Source: JAAXHB01 sp965214945
GTDB lineage: Bacteria; Actinomycetota; Acidimicrobiia; Acidimicrobiales; Aldehydirespiratoraceae
DNA: 64,000 nucleotides
Assembly (NCBI GenBank): GCA_965214945.1
Contig: OZ244029.1
Coordinates: 868,001 to 932,000, forward strand
Direction of reading: 5' to 3'
Positions 46,701 through 54,864 of the stretch are shown one piece after another. Positions within the stretch are counted from its first letter, which is position 1. Every line of letters starts with the position of its first letter. The position numbers were made by a program, and so were the translations under genes. Below the pieces are notes generated by a model. It worked only from the letters and a program-made list of their open reading frames with translations. It had not been told where the DNA came from and ran no database searches.

Positions 46701-49078
46701 GGATTCTTGCAACAAACCCAGTTCGATCTACCCTGCGGGTCATCAGTCCCACCTCTTCATCCCGCTGGGTCTGCTCAAACTGCGCACGTGTGCATCTTCA
46801 TCCGTCTGCCGACGTGTGCTCTGGTACCGGCTGCAACGCGCGTGGACTCATCGAACAAGAAATAACACCCGACAACTTCGAGGACTACTACTCATGGCTT
46901 GCCCAGTTGCCCCCGCGTCGACTTCGCGTTCGCGAATTGACAGGACAAACGAAGCCTCTCGACCTTCAACGCCAACGCCAACGCATCTTCAAGGGAGCGG
47001 TTCTTCCGCCACCGAGAGAAGAAGCCACGTGTGACGGCATCGACGTGCTCAGTGTGACGACAACGATGGAGGTCGGCGTGGACATCGGCTCGCTTCGATC
47101 CGTCATGATGGCCAACGTCCCGCCCCAGCGTTTCAACTACCAGCAGCGCGTTGGACGCGCTGGCCGCATGGGTCAAGCCTTCTCGTACGCACTCACCCTT
47201 GTACGCGATCGCACACACGACGACTACTACTACAAGCACACCCACAAGATAACCGGGGATGCGCCACCCCAGCCCTTTCTCGACACGAGGCGAGACCGAA
47301 TTCTCAAGCGAGTAGCCAGCGCCGAGCTGCTTCGGCGAGCCTTTTTGTCTCTGCCCAATCCGCCCAAGCGGACTGCGGACTCGATCCACGGTGTTTTTGG
47401 ACGAACGGATGAATGGGAGGGCCTACATCGGAGCGGAGTCCGCTCCTTCCTCGAACAGGCTCCCGACGTTGACGAGGTCGTAGGGCGCCTTAGTGCCTTC
47501 ACGGGTATGCCCCACGACACACTTGGCGATATCGTTCTCTGGCAGCGCAGCAACCTGGTGCTCAAAATCGACGAGGCGGTGCAAAGCCCCTACTACCGAC
47601 AGCCAGAACTCTCCGAACTGCTAGCGAATGCAGGTCTACTGCCCATGTTTGGGTTTCCAACCCGGGTCCGCAACCTCTACGGGAGGTGGATCAAGTTGCG
47701 CGAAGATCTTGACGCTTACACAGTGAGCACCCGTCCGCTCGACCAAGCCATAGCGCACTTCTCGCCAGGCTCTGAGGTCACACACGAGGGGTCTATCTAC
47801 ACGTGTGTTGGATTCGCCGCATATGACATCAAGGCGGGCCGGCCCTTCCCAGTAGATCCACTGAGTGAGAGAATCGAGTTCAGCCGATGTGTTGGGTGTG
47901 ATCGCACGGAAGTGTCCGGGAACGATATATTGCACGCCTGCCCTGCCTGTGACAGCGAACTTGAGATCGTTCCGTTGCACCAGCCTCTGGGCTTCAGGAC
48001 CTCTTACTCGCCTAGGAACTATGATGACATCGTTGAGGGTGTGGGGTCCATTGGATTTCCTCAACTCGCCATGCGTCCAGGCACGGGTGACTCGGAGACG
48101 GTTGGCGCAATGGTTGTCGAAAGATGGGAAGAGCCGGTCTCGGTGGTGCGCATCAACGACAATGAGGGAAGACTTTTTTCGCTCCTCCGCGAACGCGACG
48201 GCACCGTTGTTTGCGATGACGACTCGCTTTATAGGAAGCAGAAGAGTTTCGAATCCGCTGGTTCGACTAGACTCGAATCAGCGGCGATAGGAGAGATTAG
48301 GCCGACCGATGTCGTGACACTCTCCCTTGAGCAGGTCGCGTTGCACGGAGGTGTCATACCCACGGCCGGCTATCTGGCGCCCGCCGGAATGAGTGCGATG
48401 TGGTCATTCGCAGAGCTCATGCGGCGAGGGTGTCAGGTCGCGCTTGACCTCCAACCGGATGAGATTCAGGTCGGCCTGCAGCCGATCCGAATTGGGGACT
48501 TTGAGACTCGCCTGATCTTTCTCGCGGATCGCCTTGAGAACGGCGCTGGCTACGCGCCGGAACTCGGCCAGAGCAAGCACCTCAAGCAGGTGTTGGATGG
48601 CATTCTCGGAGAGCTAGCTGACGAGTATGAGGGACCCGGTCATGCCGACGACTGTGGCCAATCATGCCCCGACTGCCTCCGCAGCTGGGACAACCGTCGA
48701 TTGCACGGTTTGCTCGATTGGCGTCTGGCGCTGGACGTGGCAACCCTCGCCACTGGCTTGTCGCTTCGTACCGACCGGTGGCTGAGCCGCGCTGAGGGGC
48801 TTGCCGATCAGTTCGTCCGCGCGTACCACCAGGCCTTGCCATGCCGGATCGCTTTGGCTGGCGATTTGTTCGCTATCATCCGGCAAGACAACAAGGCTGC
48901 AGCGATCCTCGGCCATCCGCTATGGATGCAAGATGAGAGATATCTCAACACCCAGCAATCCGAGGCTTACAACATCGTTCGATCAGACCTCGGTGTTCGG
49001 AATGCGTCCCTCACTGACCTCTGGGTGCTTGACCGCATTCCGGCGAGGATCTTCAGAGTTCTCCGTGAAGCCGACTGA
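43712..49078 (+). CDS. druE: Giant SF2 helicase with DUF1998, DruE-like
   Basis: 1788 aa from TTG 43712, with AAGGATAGGA as ribosome site. Walker A TSGTGSGKTES near residue 122 and Walker B VVDELHLYRG near 327. Zinc-type cysteine clusters CSNPSCDQ and CGCGG...CFECG follow near 510-550. The second helicase half has TTTMEVGVDIGSLRSV and QQRVGRAGRMGQ near 1115-1150, and the C-terminal DUF1998/MZB region ends CGQSCPDCLRSWDNRR near 1650. This is the architecture of DruE, the hallmark of Druantia anti-phage systems. DrmA/DrmB-like or DpdJ-like helicases share parts of it, but size and partner favour Druantia. Operon with the upstream gene. Confidence 0.72.
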   Translation: MTITTPQSVYDDIKQAYLRYVDTTFWLRSSALRSERRRLLEETDLLFTDVLVEPVLPYDATVPLDEVVGDLGIDPQVGELVGQALFGVFTKPGCPYLLRSHQAEALRQSLQSGVADGRNVVVTSGTGSGKTESFLLPVLTRLVDEALAWLQDPPIHPWWDQTREPWIGSRHGSFRQAAIRAVVLYPTNALVEDQVTRLRRAIRSIRGSGGPQLWFGRYTSATLGSGNPPATSRDRRKVEEAGRELRAMTSEYDVLINVDGIDLAEFPDPRQGEMLTRWDMVTSPPDVLVTNYSMLNAMLMRDIEEPMFEATRQWLRSDEGNVFSLVVDELHLYRGTQGSEVAMIVRNLLSRLGLNPESPQLRCLATSASLTDNPSSLDYLEQFFGVPRSSFFVTAGSPRSVDTDLPISGSDLLHTWQSTPAADRGIAVVEQFSLPEAVASACQDHEGHVRATRLDELAVKLFGNNSDPCAFQVALEALGGLKAGADSIPLRAHMFARTMRGLWACSNPSCDQVSRQEDLGIGRIFGIATSTCGCGGRVLELLYCFECGDVSLGGYVATEEEGVTFLTSTPADVLAGKAAPVFKRLHNAYRWYRPGPERSWRTWGPTTPCGKKIKIGFAATDYDPLLGALITPPEGSGTGMLLAGIPADENLRTPSLPVHCPRCDQRTGVLDGHTYFVGEVRSPIRAHMSGIDQATQLLMTQLHRSMGDTVEESRTIVFTDSREGAARTASGTELNQFRDLVRQLTRRVLQQQEDHIDIMRRGSADIDALEPEERVLYDQIAAGDAALAQAFLRDHLGAATPVDIERIAAFEAQHSGSKQFVSWGSIIHRLSKELLQLGLNPAGPDASLRTFDNADDVPWYRAWEPPKPGLWHQVEFDLAQQAQQRQKERLTIRVAEGAFDRAGRDLESIGLGIVEPSIANPLSWPLGNDEAQEVVRSVTRILGTMGRYDGSYYRHPSDNPPKNVKDYLVAVSAGRCDEEALIKHVSTLFLGSIAPDWILATNPVRSTLRVISPTSSSRWVCSNCARVHLHPSADVCSGTGCNARGLIEQEITPDNFEDYYSWLAQLPPRRLRVRELTGQTKPLDLQRQRQRIFKGAVLPPPREEATCDGIDVLSVTTTMEVGVDIGSLRSVMMANVPPQRFNYQQRVGRAGRMGQAFSYALTLVRDRTHDDYYYKHTHKITGDAPPQPFLDTRRDRILKRVASAELLRRAFLSLPNPPKRTADSIHGVFGRTDEWEGLHRSGVRSFLEQAPDVDEVVGRLSAFTGMPHDTLGDIVLWQRSNLVLKIDEAVQSPYYRQPELSELLANAGLLPMFGFPTRVRNLYGRWIKLREDLDAYTVSTRPLDQAIAHFSPGSEVTHEGSIYTCVGFAAYDIKAGRPFPVDPLSERIEFSRCVGCDRTEVSGNDILHACPACDSELEIVPLHQPLGFRTSYSPRNYDDIVEGVGSIGFPQLAMRPGTGDSETVGAMVVERWEEPVSVVRINDNEGRLFSLLRERDGTVVCDDDSLYRKQKSFESAGSTRLESAAIGEIRPTDVVTLSLEQVALHGGVIPTAGYLAPAGMSAMWSFAELMRRGCQVALDLQPDEIQVGLQPIRIGDFETRLIFLADRLENGAGYAPELGQSKHLKQVLDGILGELADEYEGPGHADDCGQSCPDCLRSWDNRRLHGLLDWRLALDVATLATGLSLRTDRWLSRAEGLADQFVRAYHQALPCRIALAGDLFAIIRQDNKAAAILGHPLWMQDERYLNTQQSEAYNIVRSDLGVRNASLTDLWVLDRIPARIFRVLREAD

Positions 49079-49088
49079 CTTCCCAATA

Positions 49089-49193
49089 GGATGACGTTCT
49101 CGACGACATGGAACGACTTGCCTGGCACACCGAGGCAGACGTGGATCTTGAACTCGGTATGCCTCTTCAACCCAAGGGGATTGATCCCCGGTA
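49089..49193 (+). pseudogene. Fragment of a paralogue of the 54861-55838 gene
   Basis: These ~105 bases read DVLDDMERLAWHTEADVDLELGMPLQPKGIDPR, matching residues of the 325-aa protein encoded at 54861 (DVLDDIERLARYDEADVDLVLGMPLQPKGIDPR). The match is bounded by unrelated sequence on both sides and followed by a stop. It is the only trace of a second copy of the four-gene system found at 53546-57652. Confidence 0.75.
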
Positions 49194-49865
49194 ATGGTGC
49201 TCACAGGCAGAGTCAACAGGCTCGACCGAGAAAAGGAGCACTGTCGTATCTTGTCCGCCTTTGAGCCGGTTCTCTTGGAGCAGTATCGACCGCAAGGCCG
49301 GCTTCGCCTTGGTAGCTTGCTGCTCGTCGGTGTTATCGCTCTGGCGCTGTTGTTCGCAGGATGTTCAAGTGACTCTGATGATTCCGACGACGCAGACACC
49401 GAGTCAGACAGCAGCACTGAACAGGACTCCGGCTCAGGTGCCGCATTCGATGCTGATCGCGAAGCGGCAATCGCGGTGTTGGTCGAGTTGTACACCGCGA
49501 CGGCCGACGAGCCGTACCAATTCTTCAGCCCCGTCGAGGCTCGCTGCATCGCCGAGGGGGTCGTCTCCGAACTCGACCTCTCTGAGCTGCCCACTGACCT
49601 CACAGACCTGGCGACCGCCGACCCCACCAGTCAACCTGACATCGACTTCTTCGCCCTCCAACGCAGTTGCATCAACGGCCCTGCCCGCCTCGAGCAGCTT
49701 CTCGCGCCGGGCATCGGTGCCGAGGCAGCAGCCTGCGTGGCAGAGCAGGTCAGCGCCGAGTCGGCTTACGCCTACGCAGTCGGGCCGTTCCTGGAAGATG
49801 CAGATATCCCGCCTGAGGACCAAGCCGCCGTCGTAGGCCACATTGAGGCCTGTCAGACCGGCTGA
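49194..49865 (+). CDS. Small lipoprotein of unknown function
   Basis: Open from ATG 49194 (223 aa), but the true start is probably later, because a hydrophobic signal segment (LGSLLLVGVIALALLFAGC) with a lipobox Cys begins only around residue 40. After the Cys comes an acidic Ser/Asp/Glu linker, then about 140 residues with four conserved-looking cysteines (RCIAEG, RSCINGP, ACVAEQ, EACQTG) that could form disulfides. It is probably an exported, membrane-anchored protein. Its neighbours are defence genes, but no functional link is evident. The following ~285 bp (49866-50150) hold no recognisable gene. Confidence 0.6.
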   Translation: MVLTGRVNRLDREKEHCRILSAFEPVLLEQYRPQGRLRLGSLLLVGVIALALLFAGCSSDSDDSDDADTESDSSTEQDSGSGAAFDADREAAIAVLVELYTATADEPYQFFSPVEARCIAEGVVSELDLSELPTDLTDLATADPTSQPDIDFFALQRSCINGPARLEQLLAPGIGAEAAACVAEQVSAESAYAYAVGPFLEDADIPPEDQAAVVGHIEACQTG

Positions 49866-50150
49866 ACGGCAACCGAGATCCGTTGCCAACCCAGAGCACC
49901 AAATCGGATGAGGCCTGAGGCGTCATGACCACGGATCCCGCGGCCGTGCCGCCCATCAAATTACGCAGAGGGTTACGGCTACGTCGACCAGCCCAATAGG
50001 GTTAGCCGTCCTCCTGGCCTGAGTCTGAGGCGGGTACTGATGATGTGAACCTATAGCGGAGCGGGCCAGGCACACATACCCACATCAATCCCGGGTGTCA
50101 CAGCTCAGCGGTACGGTCGCACTCATCTATTCAATGTGAGAGGGATACCT

Positions 50151-51572
50151 ATGGTTAAACATGATCTTTCGCTCAGCCAGCTGCCAAATGGAGGCACTGC
50201 TCAAGCGATTCCTCTTCCCGGGAGCGAGTTGTGGTCTACGGTGGGGGACATGGCTGCTGCTACGCGTCCACGCACCAATGCCAGAATGAACATGCTCTTG
50301 GCGCGAGACGCCCCCGCACACGACTGGTACCGGTTCGTGTTGTCGTTCCCTCCTCACCTTGTGCGTGATTACGCTCAGCGATTCGGTCTCACCACCAAGA
50401 GTCGCCTTCTTGACCCGTTCGCCGGAACGGGTACAACCCTCGTCGAAGCGAAGAAGCTTGGCTTGCCCAGTTATGGTCTTGAAGCGGTGCCTGTGTCCAG
50501 GCTCGCGGCTTCCACAAAGGTCAATTGGAGTCCTGATCCTGACAAGTTTATCAAGCATGCTGATCTTGTGGCCGAGAAGACCCTCACGATGTTGGCTGTG
50601 GACGGCATCTCTGATGAGCCGGCATCATCTGACCCGCGAGGAGTGAGGCTACTGACGCTTCCTTCCGCCAGCGCGAAGTTGCTGCTCAAGAACTCCATCA
50701 GCCCGCTGCCGCTTCACAAGGTGCTTGTCTTGCGTGACACCATCGACAGTGAACACAAAGCGGCCTTTGCTGACCACGAACGGCTCGCATTGGCTCGCAT
50801 CTTGCCTGTAGAGGTTGGCAATTTGCGGTTCGGGCCGGAGGTGGGTCTCGGAAGTGTCAAGCAAGATGCGCCGGTGGTGTCCGCGTGGCTCAACCGCGTC
50901 CGTGCAATGTGTTCTGATCTCCATCAGCTCCGGCCTCAGGCCGCAACCCCGGCGGCAGCCCTCGACGGAGACGCTCGAGCCGTTGATGAGCACCTGACAC
51001 CGCGCAGTGTTGATGCAGTCATCACATCCCCGCCATACCCGAACGAGAAGGACTACTCGCGCACCGTGCGCCTCGAATCGGTCATTCTGGGTTATCTCAG
51101 CAGCCGAGCGGACTTGCAAGCGATGAAGAAGCGACTCGTTAGGTCCAATTCTCGGGGCGTCTACCGCGACGACGGCGACGACTCCTGGGTTCGAGACAAC
51201 AGCGAAGTCAACCGTGTCGCTGCAGCGATAGAGGCCCGCCGCATTGAACTCGGTAAGGACTCCGGATTTGAGCGCATGTACCATCGGGTTACCAAGCTGT
51301 ACTTCGGCGGGATGGCACGTCATCTGACTTCCTTGAGCCATGTCCTCACACCGGGAGCACGGCTGGCGTATGTTGTCGGAGACCAGGCCTCTTACCTGAG
51401 AGTCATGATTCGCACCGGTAAAATGCTGGCTGAGATAGCGGAGCGCGCCGGATACGAAGTTGAGTCAATCGACCTGTTTCGCACCCGCCATGCAACTGCC
51501 ACACGAGAGCAACTCCGTGAGGAAGTACTCGTTCTGCGCTGGCCAGGTAGCGGGCGGGACGGCCAACCATAA
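50151..51572 (+). CDS. DNA methyltransferase (SPPY class) of a restriction-modification pair
   Basis: 473 aa from ATG 50151 (GAGAGGGA ribosome site). The SAM-binding motif DPFAGTGTTLVEA lies near residue 90 and the catalytic TSPPYPNEKDY near 290. The SPPY tetrad points to N4-cytosine or N6-adenine methylation. A long insertion between the two motifs probably recognises the target. The restriction-type nuclease gene follows 39 nt later. The pair forms a compact type II-like system in which this enzyme protects host DNA. Specificity cannot be read from sequence. Confidence 0.88.
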   Translation: MVKHDLSLSQLPNGGTAQAIPLPGSELWSTVGDMAAATRPRTNARMNMLLARDAPAHDWYRFVLSFPPHLVRDYAQRFGLTTKSRLLDPFAGTGTTLVEAKKLGLPSYGLEAVPVSRLAASTKVNWSPDPDKFIKHADLVAEKTLTMLAVDGISDEPASSDPRGVRLLTLPSASAKLLLKNSISPLPLHKVLVLRDTIDSEHKAAFADHERLALARILPVEVGNLRFGPEVGLGSVKQDAPVVSAWLNRVRAMCSDLHQLRPQAATPAAALDGDARAVDEHLTPRSVDAVITSPPYPNEKDYSRTVRLESVILGYLSSRADLQAMKKRLVRSNSRGVYRDDGDDSWVRDNSEVNRVAAAIEARRIELGKDSGFERMYHRVTKLYFGGMARHLTSLSHVLTPGARLAYVVGDQASYLRVMIRTGKMLAEIAERAGYEVESIDLFRTRHATATREQLREEVLVLRWPGSGRDGQP

Positions 51573-51611
51573 TGCAGTCACAATCTCGAACATCCAGAGG
51601 ACTGACCTGAC

Positions 51612-52442
51612 ATGCCAACGACGAGCCTGGCACAACAGATCATCGAGAGAATCTTCAGCAAAAAGCACGCTGAGGGCATTGAAAAGGTCACATTCACCAG
51701 GGAGGACTTGGGTCGTGCCGCTGAAGCGTTGGGGGCATCTCAACCCAAGAACCTTGGCGACATCGTGTACTCGCTGCGCTATCGACAGCCACTACCTGAC
51801 TCCATCAGACAAACCGCACCTCCAGGACGTGAATGGGTTATCTTCCCCGGCGGCAATGCCGTGTACACACTGCGGACCGTGCCATTTAGCTCTATTGAAC
51901 CAAGACAAGGCCTTGCCACAATTCGCCTACCCGACGCCACACCCGGCGTCATCTCAAAGTACTCTCTCACAGATGAACAGGCCCTCCTGGCCGAGGTACG
52001 GTACAACAGACTGCTGGATGTGTTCACAGGCCTTACTTGTTACCCTCTTCAAAGCCACTTGCGCACAAGTATCACCATCACCAGTGATATCGACGGGACA
52101 CCAAGCAGCTCACAGGTTGAAACGGACGACCTATATGTTGGTCTGGACGAACACGGAGCACATTATGTGCTGCCGGTCCAGGCCAAACGTGGCTCTGATT
52201 TCTTGAGCGTCATCCAGATTTGGCAGGATTTCCGGGTCGCCAACCAGAAGTTCCCTCGCTTGATTGCCAGGCCGATTGCAGCACAATTCATGGGCCACGG
52301 TGCGATAGCACTCTTCGAATTTCGGGAATTCAATGATCAGATCACCATTGCTAAAGAGCACCATTACAGCCTGGTTCTGCCTGAAGAACTTACGCGTGAG
52401 GAAATCGCAGAGTATTCAACCGCTGCCCAGCGATCTCGCTGA
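51612..52442 (+). CDS. Putative type II restriction endonuclease (PD-(D/E)xK-like)
   Basis: 276 aa from ATG 51612. A C-terminal catalytic-looking core has ETDDLYVGL followed by YVLPVQAKRGSD, consistent with a D...QAK variant of the PD-(D/E)xK active site. The N-terminal part (about 1-110) may bind DNA. It follows the methyltransferase gene with a 39-nt gap, the usual arrangement of M and R genes. I infer the nuclease role from motif and neighbour; no named isoschizomer is recognised. Confidence 0.7.
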   Translation: MPTTSLAQQIIERIFSKKHAEGIEKVTFTREDLGRAAEALGASQPKNLGDIVYSLRYRQPLPDSIRQTAPPGREWVIFPGGNAVYTLRTVPFSSIEPRQGLATIRLPDATPGVISKYSLTDEQALLAEVRYNRLLDVFTGLTCYPLQSHLRTSITITSDIDGTPSSSQVETDDLYVGLDEHGAHYVLPVQAKRGSDFLSVIQIWQDFRVANQKFPRLIARPIAAQFMGHGAIALFEFREFNDQITIAKEHHYSLVLPEELTREEIAEYSTAAQRSR

Positions 52443-52473
52443 GAATTGTGACCATACCCATTAGTCCGTCCAA

Positions 52474-52560
52474 ATGGCGATGAATGGGCCAGGTGACTCA
52501 TTCGACCTTGAAGGCCTTGTGGCCATGGTGACCGGCGGCAGCCGATGCAGCGGAGTCCGG
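52474..52560 (+). pseudogene. N-terminal remnant of an SDR gene
   Basis: ATG 52474 reads MAMNGPGDSFDLEGLVAMVTGG then SRCSG, the start of a classical SDR (DLEGKVAVVTGGSRGIG-like). It then runs into short tandem repeats and unrelated frame. The rest of the gene is missing. Confidence 0.5.
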
Positions 52561-52565
52561 GATCA

Positions 52566-52620
52566 GGCGACGCCTCAGAGACCGGCGACGCCTCAGAGAT
52601 CAGACCGGCGAAGCCTCGAT
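52566..52620 (+). repeat. Short tandem repeat GGCGACGCCTCAGAGA
   Basis: Two exact 16-bp copies (52566-52581, 52584-52599) and a diverged third (from 52607), directly after the SDR remnant. Confidence 0.8.
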
Positions 52621-52640
52621 GATCGAGACCGGCAGGGATT

Positions 52641-53264
52641 CTACAGACCGAACGACGGGTAGTGGGTGGTGACCATGCTGACGTAGACCCCGACGCGGTA
52701 CAAGTAGTTGGCGAAGGCCACCAGGAAGTTGCGCATGCCCTTGGGCCAGCGTCCCGTGAACAGCACCGCGAACCAGGCGAGGATCACGACCACAAGGGCG
52801 CCGATGCCGATCACCACGATCACGATGTAGTGTGGTATCGCCAGCAGGAAGTTGAACAGCGCCCTTCTCGGAGTGCGCTCCGGCACGTCCGGGAGGTTGA
52901 AGCGCAGAGGCGAGTAGGCGCCGTTGTCGTCGACGGAGAAGTTGAAGTCGAAGGGCGCGTACTTCTCGCTGTAGCCGAAGAGAAAGGCATCTGCTCGGGC
53001 CTCGTAGCGCAAGCAGCCGGCCTGGGCTGCCCAGAGCCCAGAGTTGAGACGGCCGGTGAACAACAGGTGAAACCAATTGAGGAGCAGCACGACCTGGCTT
53101 AGCACATTCAGCGTGTAGCCCACAAGGCCGTGCGGAATGTACATCAGCCAATGCACGAGCGGCCGCCAGTTGGCAACCTCATAGGGGCTGTCGAGCACGT
53201 AGATGTCGCCATCGGCGGCCACCGGCGAGGACTGGATTGAGGTGTTGTTGTCCATGGCCGCCAA
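52641..53264 (-). CDS. DUF4389 membrane protein
   Basis: 207 aa (ATG at 53264, or 53255 giving MDNNTS). Two pairs of hydrophobic helices match the DUF4389 pattern: RPLVHWLMYIPHGLVGYTLN with WFHLLFTGRL, and FLLAIPHYIVIVVIGIGAL with WFAVLFTGRWPKGMRNF. It is a cytoplasmic-membrane protein common in actinobacteria, with no known function. It is transcribed opposite to the restriction genes and not obviously related to them. The 281 bp upstream (53265-53545) show no supported gene. Confidence 0.85.
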   Translation of the reverse strand: MAAMDNNTSIQSSPVAADGDIYVLDSPYEVANWRPLVHWLMYIPHGLVGYTLNVLSQVVLLLNWFHLLFTGRLNSGLWAAQAGCLRYEARADAFLFGYSEKYAPFDFNFSVDDNGAYSPLRFNLPDVPERTPRRALFNFLLAIPHYIVIVVIGIGALVVVILAWFAVLFTGRWPKGMRNFLVAFANYLYRVGVYVSMVTTHYPSFGL

Positions 53265-53545
53265 CCGTAGCAGTTGCTGCCGATGCGTCAGGGGGTCTGG
53301 TATGACCTCCTGCGCCTATGCCGACTGGCGCGGCCCTGACGCCACCGTGGTGGGCCTCGGCAATGCGCCCGGCGCGTCTGCCGATACCCTGGCCGGCCTG
53401 GCCGCCAGTGATGCCCGAGATGGCTATGGTCGACTTCTCCGGCGACCTGCATCCTCCCACCCGGCTCGCCGCTGCGGTGTGGGCGAGCGTTCCGGTGAGT
53501 GGCGACGAAGACGCTCCGAAGGTTTGGGGCGAAGAGGAGGACGAT

Positions 53546-53899
53546 GTGGGTGCGGATGCCCCAAGACCTGGAGACTGGTTTGTCGTTCCGAATGCCGTCA
53601 CCGGGCTGCGTGCACCCGAACAGGGTGGCGTTCACCCTCTGATAGTCGCGTCAGCGTGGCCTGGCCCCCCGGTCATGCTTTTCCCGAGGTCGGCCAGTCG
53701 GGGTAGCTGGCACAAGGCCCATCAAGGCTCCTGCGGATTTGCATCCTGTCGCATTGACAAGGACGGCGAGATCGGCTTAGATCCCTGCATCGTCGACCCC
53801 TGTGATCTGACCGATTATTCCTGCAAGGAACCGGACGAGGAGATCATCGAATGGGTGATGGGTGGTGCTCACGCGAGTCGGAAACGAGGTCGGCGGTGA
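53546..53899 (+). CDS. MazF/PemK-like small protein, first gene of a four-gene operon
   Basis: 117 aa from GTG 53546, chosen because AGGAGG lies 5 nt upstream; longer in-frame starts upstream lack a ribosome site. The pattern RPGDWFVVPNAVTG, HPLIVASAWPGPPVMLFPRS, then an HKAHQGSC segment and DPCDLTDYSCKEPDEEII resembles the SH3-like barrel of MazF/PemK toxins. Without an alignment this is tentative. The stop overlaps the GTG of the next gene (GTGA). In this context it may be an effector nuclease or a nucleic-acid-binding regulator (inference). Confidence 0.6.
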   Translation: MGADAPRPGDWFVVPNAVTGLRAPEQGGVHPLIVASAWPGPPVMLFPRSASRGSWHKAHQGSCGFASCRIDKDGEIGLDPCIVDPCDLTDYSCKEPDEEIIEWVMGGAHASRKRGRR

Positions 53900-54864
53900 G
53901 CGACGCTCGACTCAAGCGTCTACGCCATGAAGCGGCCACGGCGCGGCTCGGCAGAGAATGGCTGAGAGAGATTCGAGCCGCGTGTGCAGAGGTCAGCAGG
54001 CGTTTCGACCCGACAATATATGGAGTTTCCGAACCATCTTGGACCGGAGCAGAGATCGACAACCTCGTCCGGGACGTCACAACCGAACGTCTCTTGGGGC
54101 AAGGCCAGCTTGCTTACATTCTCGACGTCGCCGAGACGATCGGTGGCGTGCATCGCCTGCTTTGCCACCAGGTCCGTCGGGCGCTCGTTGCACGACACCA
54201 CTGCACAGTCATCGATCGGCTCTTGACCCGGATCACTACGCTCCTTGACGGCATCGAAGCCTACGAACGTGTCCCTGCCACCTCTCCGGTGCGCTACCGT
54301 CCCGTGGGCTCCGACTGGGGTGTTGTGGGGCCGTCGGCTGAAGATCTTCGTCGCGCTAGTGCCCGTGTCCGGTTGCTGCCGATATCAGCGGCGAGCAGGG
54401 ATCGTGCTCCAGCCATTTTCCGCAGTGAAGTCCTCGACAGAGTGGTGGCGGATTGCTTCGACGCGTGCGAGACTAGTCTGTCGATCGACGACTTTGGCCG
54501 GATTCTTCGTGAGGCATTGACATCTTGGTTTCCCGTCGTCCTTGAACTGGAGGAGGAGATCGACGTGGAGTCTCCGGATACCGTCGACCTCCTCAGCGAA
54601 CTGGAGCAGACCGTGACCCTGATCATCGATGACCTCAAAGAGACACACAGGTCGGTCTTGGTGACCAAGCTGCGAGGAGCGCCAGATTCGGCACTGGCCG
54701 AGCAGCTGTCAGTCAGTCGCCCGACCGCCGTGAGCGCTAAGCTTGACGCGTTCGCTGAACTCCAGAGTGCTTGGCAGCGGTGCGCTTCCGATCTTGCGCC
54801 AGCTCACCACGCTACGCTTGCCCAAGTCCTCTACTTGCGCCTCAAAGAGCAGGTTGGCCAATGA
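53896..54864 (+). CDS. Helical protein with sigma-like C-terminal HTH, second gene of the operon
   Basis: 322 aa from GTG 53896 (overlapping the previous stop); an in-frame ATG at 53851 lies inside the upstream gene. Mostly alpha-helical. Near the C-terminus, LRGAPDSALAEQLSVSRPTAVSAKLDAF has the spacing of a sigma-region-4/LuxR-type helix-turn-helix. I recognise no complete family. The stop overlaps the next ATG (ATGA). It is probably the DNA-contacting or regulatory part of the system. Confidence 0.72.
   Translation: MSDARLKRLRHEAATARLGREWLREIRAACAEVSRRFDPTIYGVSEPSWTGAEIDNLVRDVTTERLLGQGQLAYILDVAETIGGVHRLLCHQVRRALVARHHCTVIDRLLTRITTLLDGIEAYERVPATSPVRYRPVGSDWGVVGPSAEDLRRASARVRLLPISAASRDRAPAIFRSEVLDRVVADCFDACETSLSIDDFGRILREALTSWFPVVLELEEEIDVESPDTVDLLSELEQTVTLIIDDLKETHRSVLVTKLRGAPDSALAEQLSVSRPTAVSAKLDAFAELQSAWQRCASDLAPAHHATLAQVLYLRLKEQVGQ

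Noticed and set aside
43712..49078. Calling the giant helicase a second DISARM DrmA/DrmB fusion
   Set aside because: Length, single-gene helicase plus DUF1998 architecture and the ~1000-aa partner fit Druantia better; no methylase or PLD gene accompanies it in the same operon.
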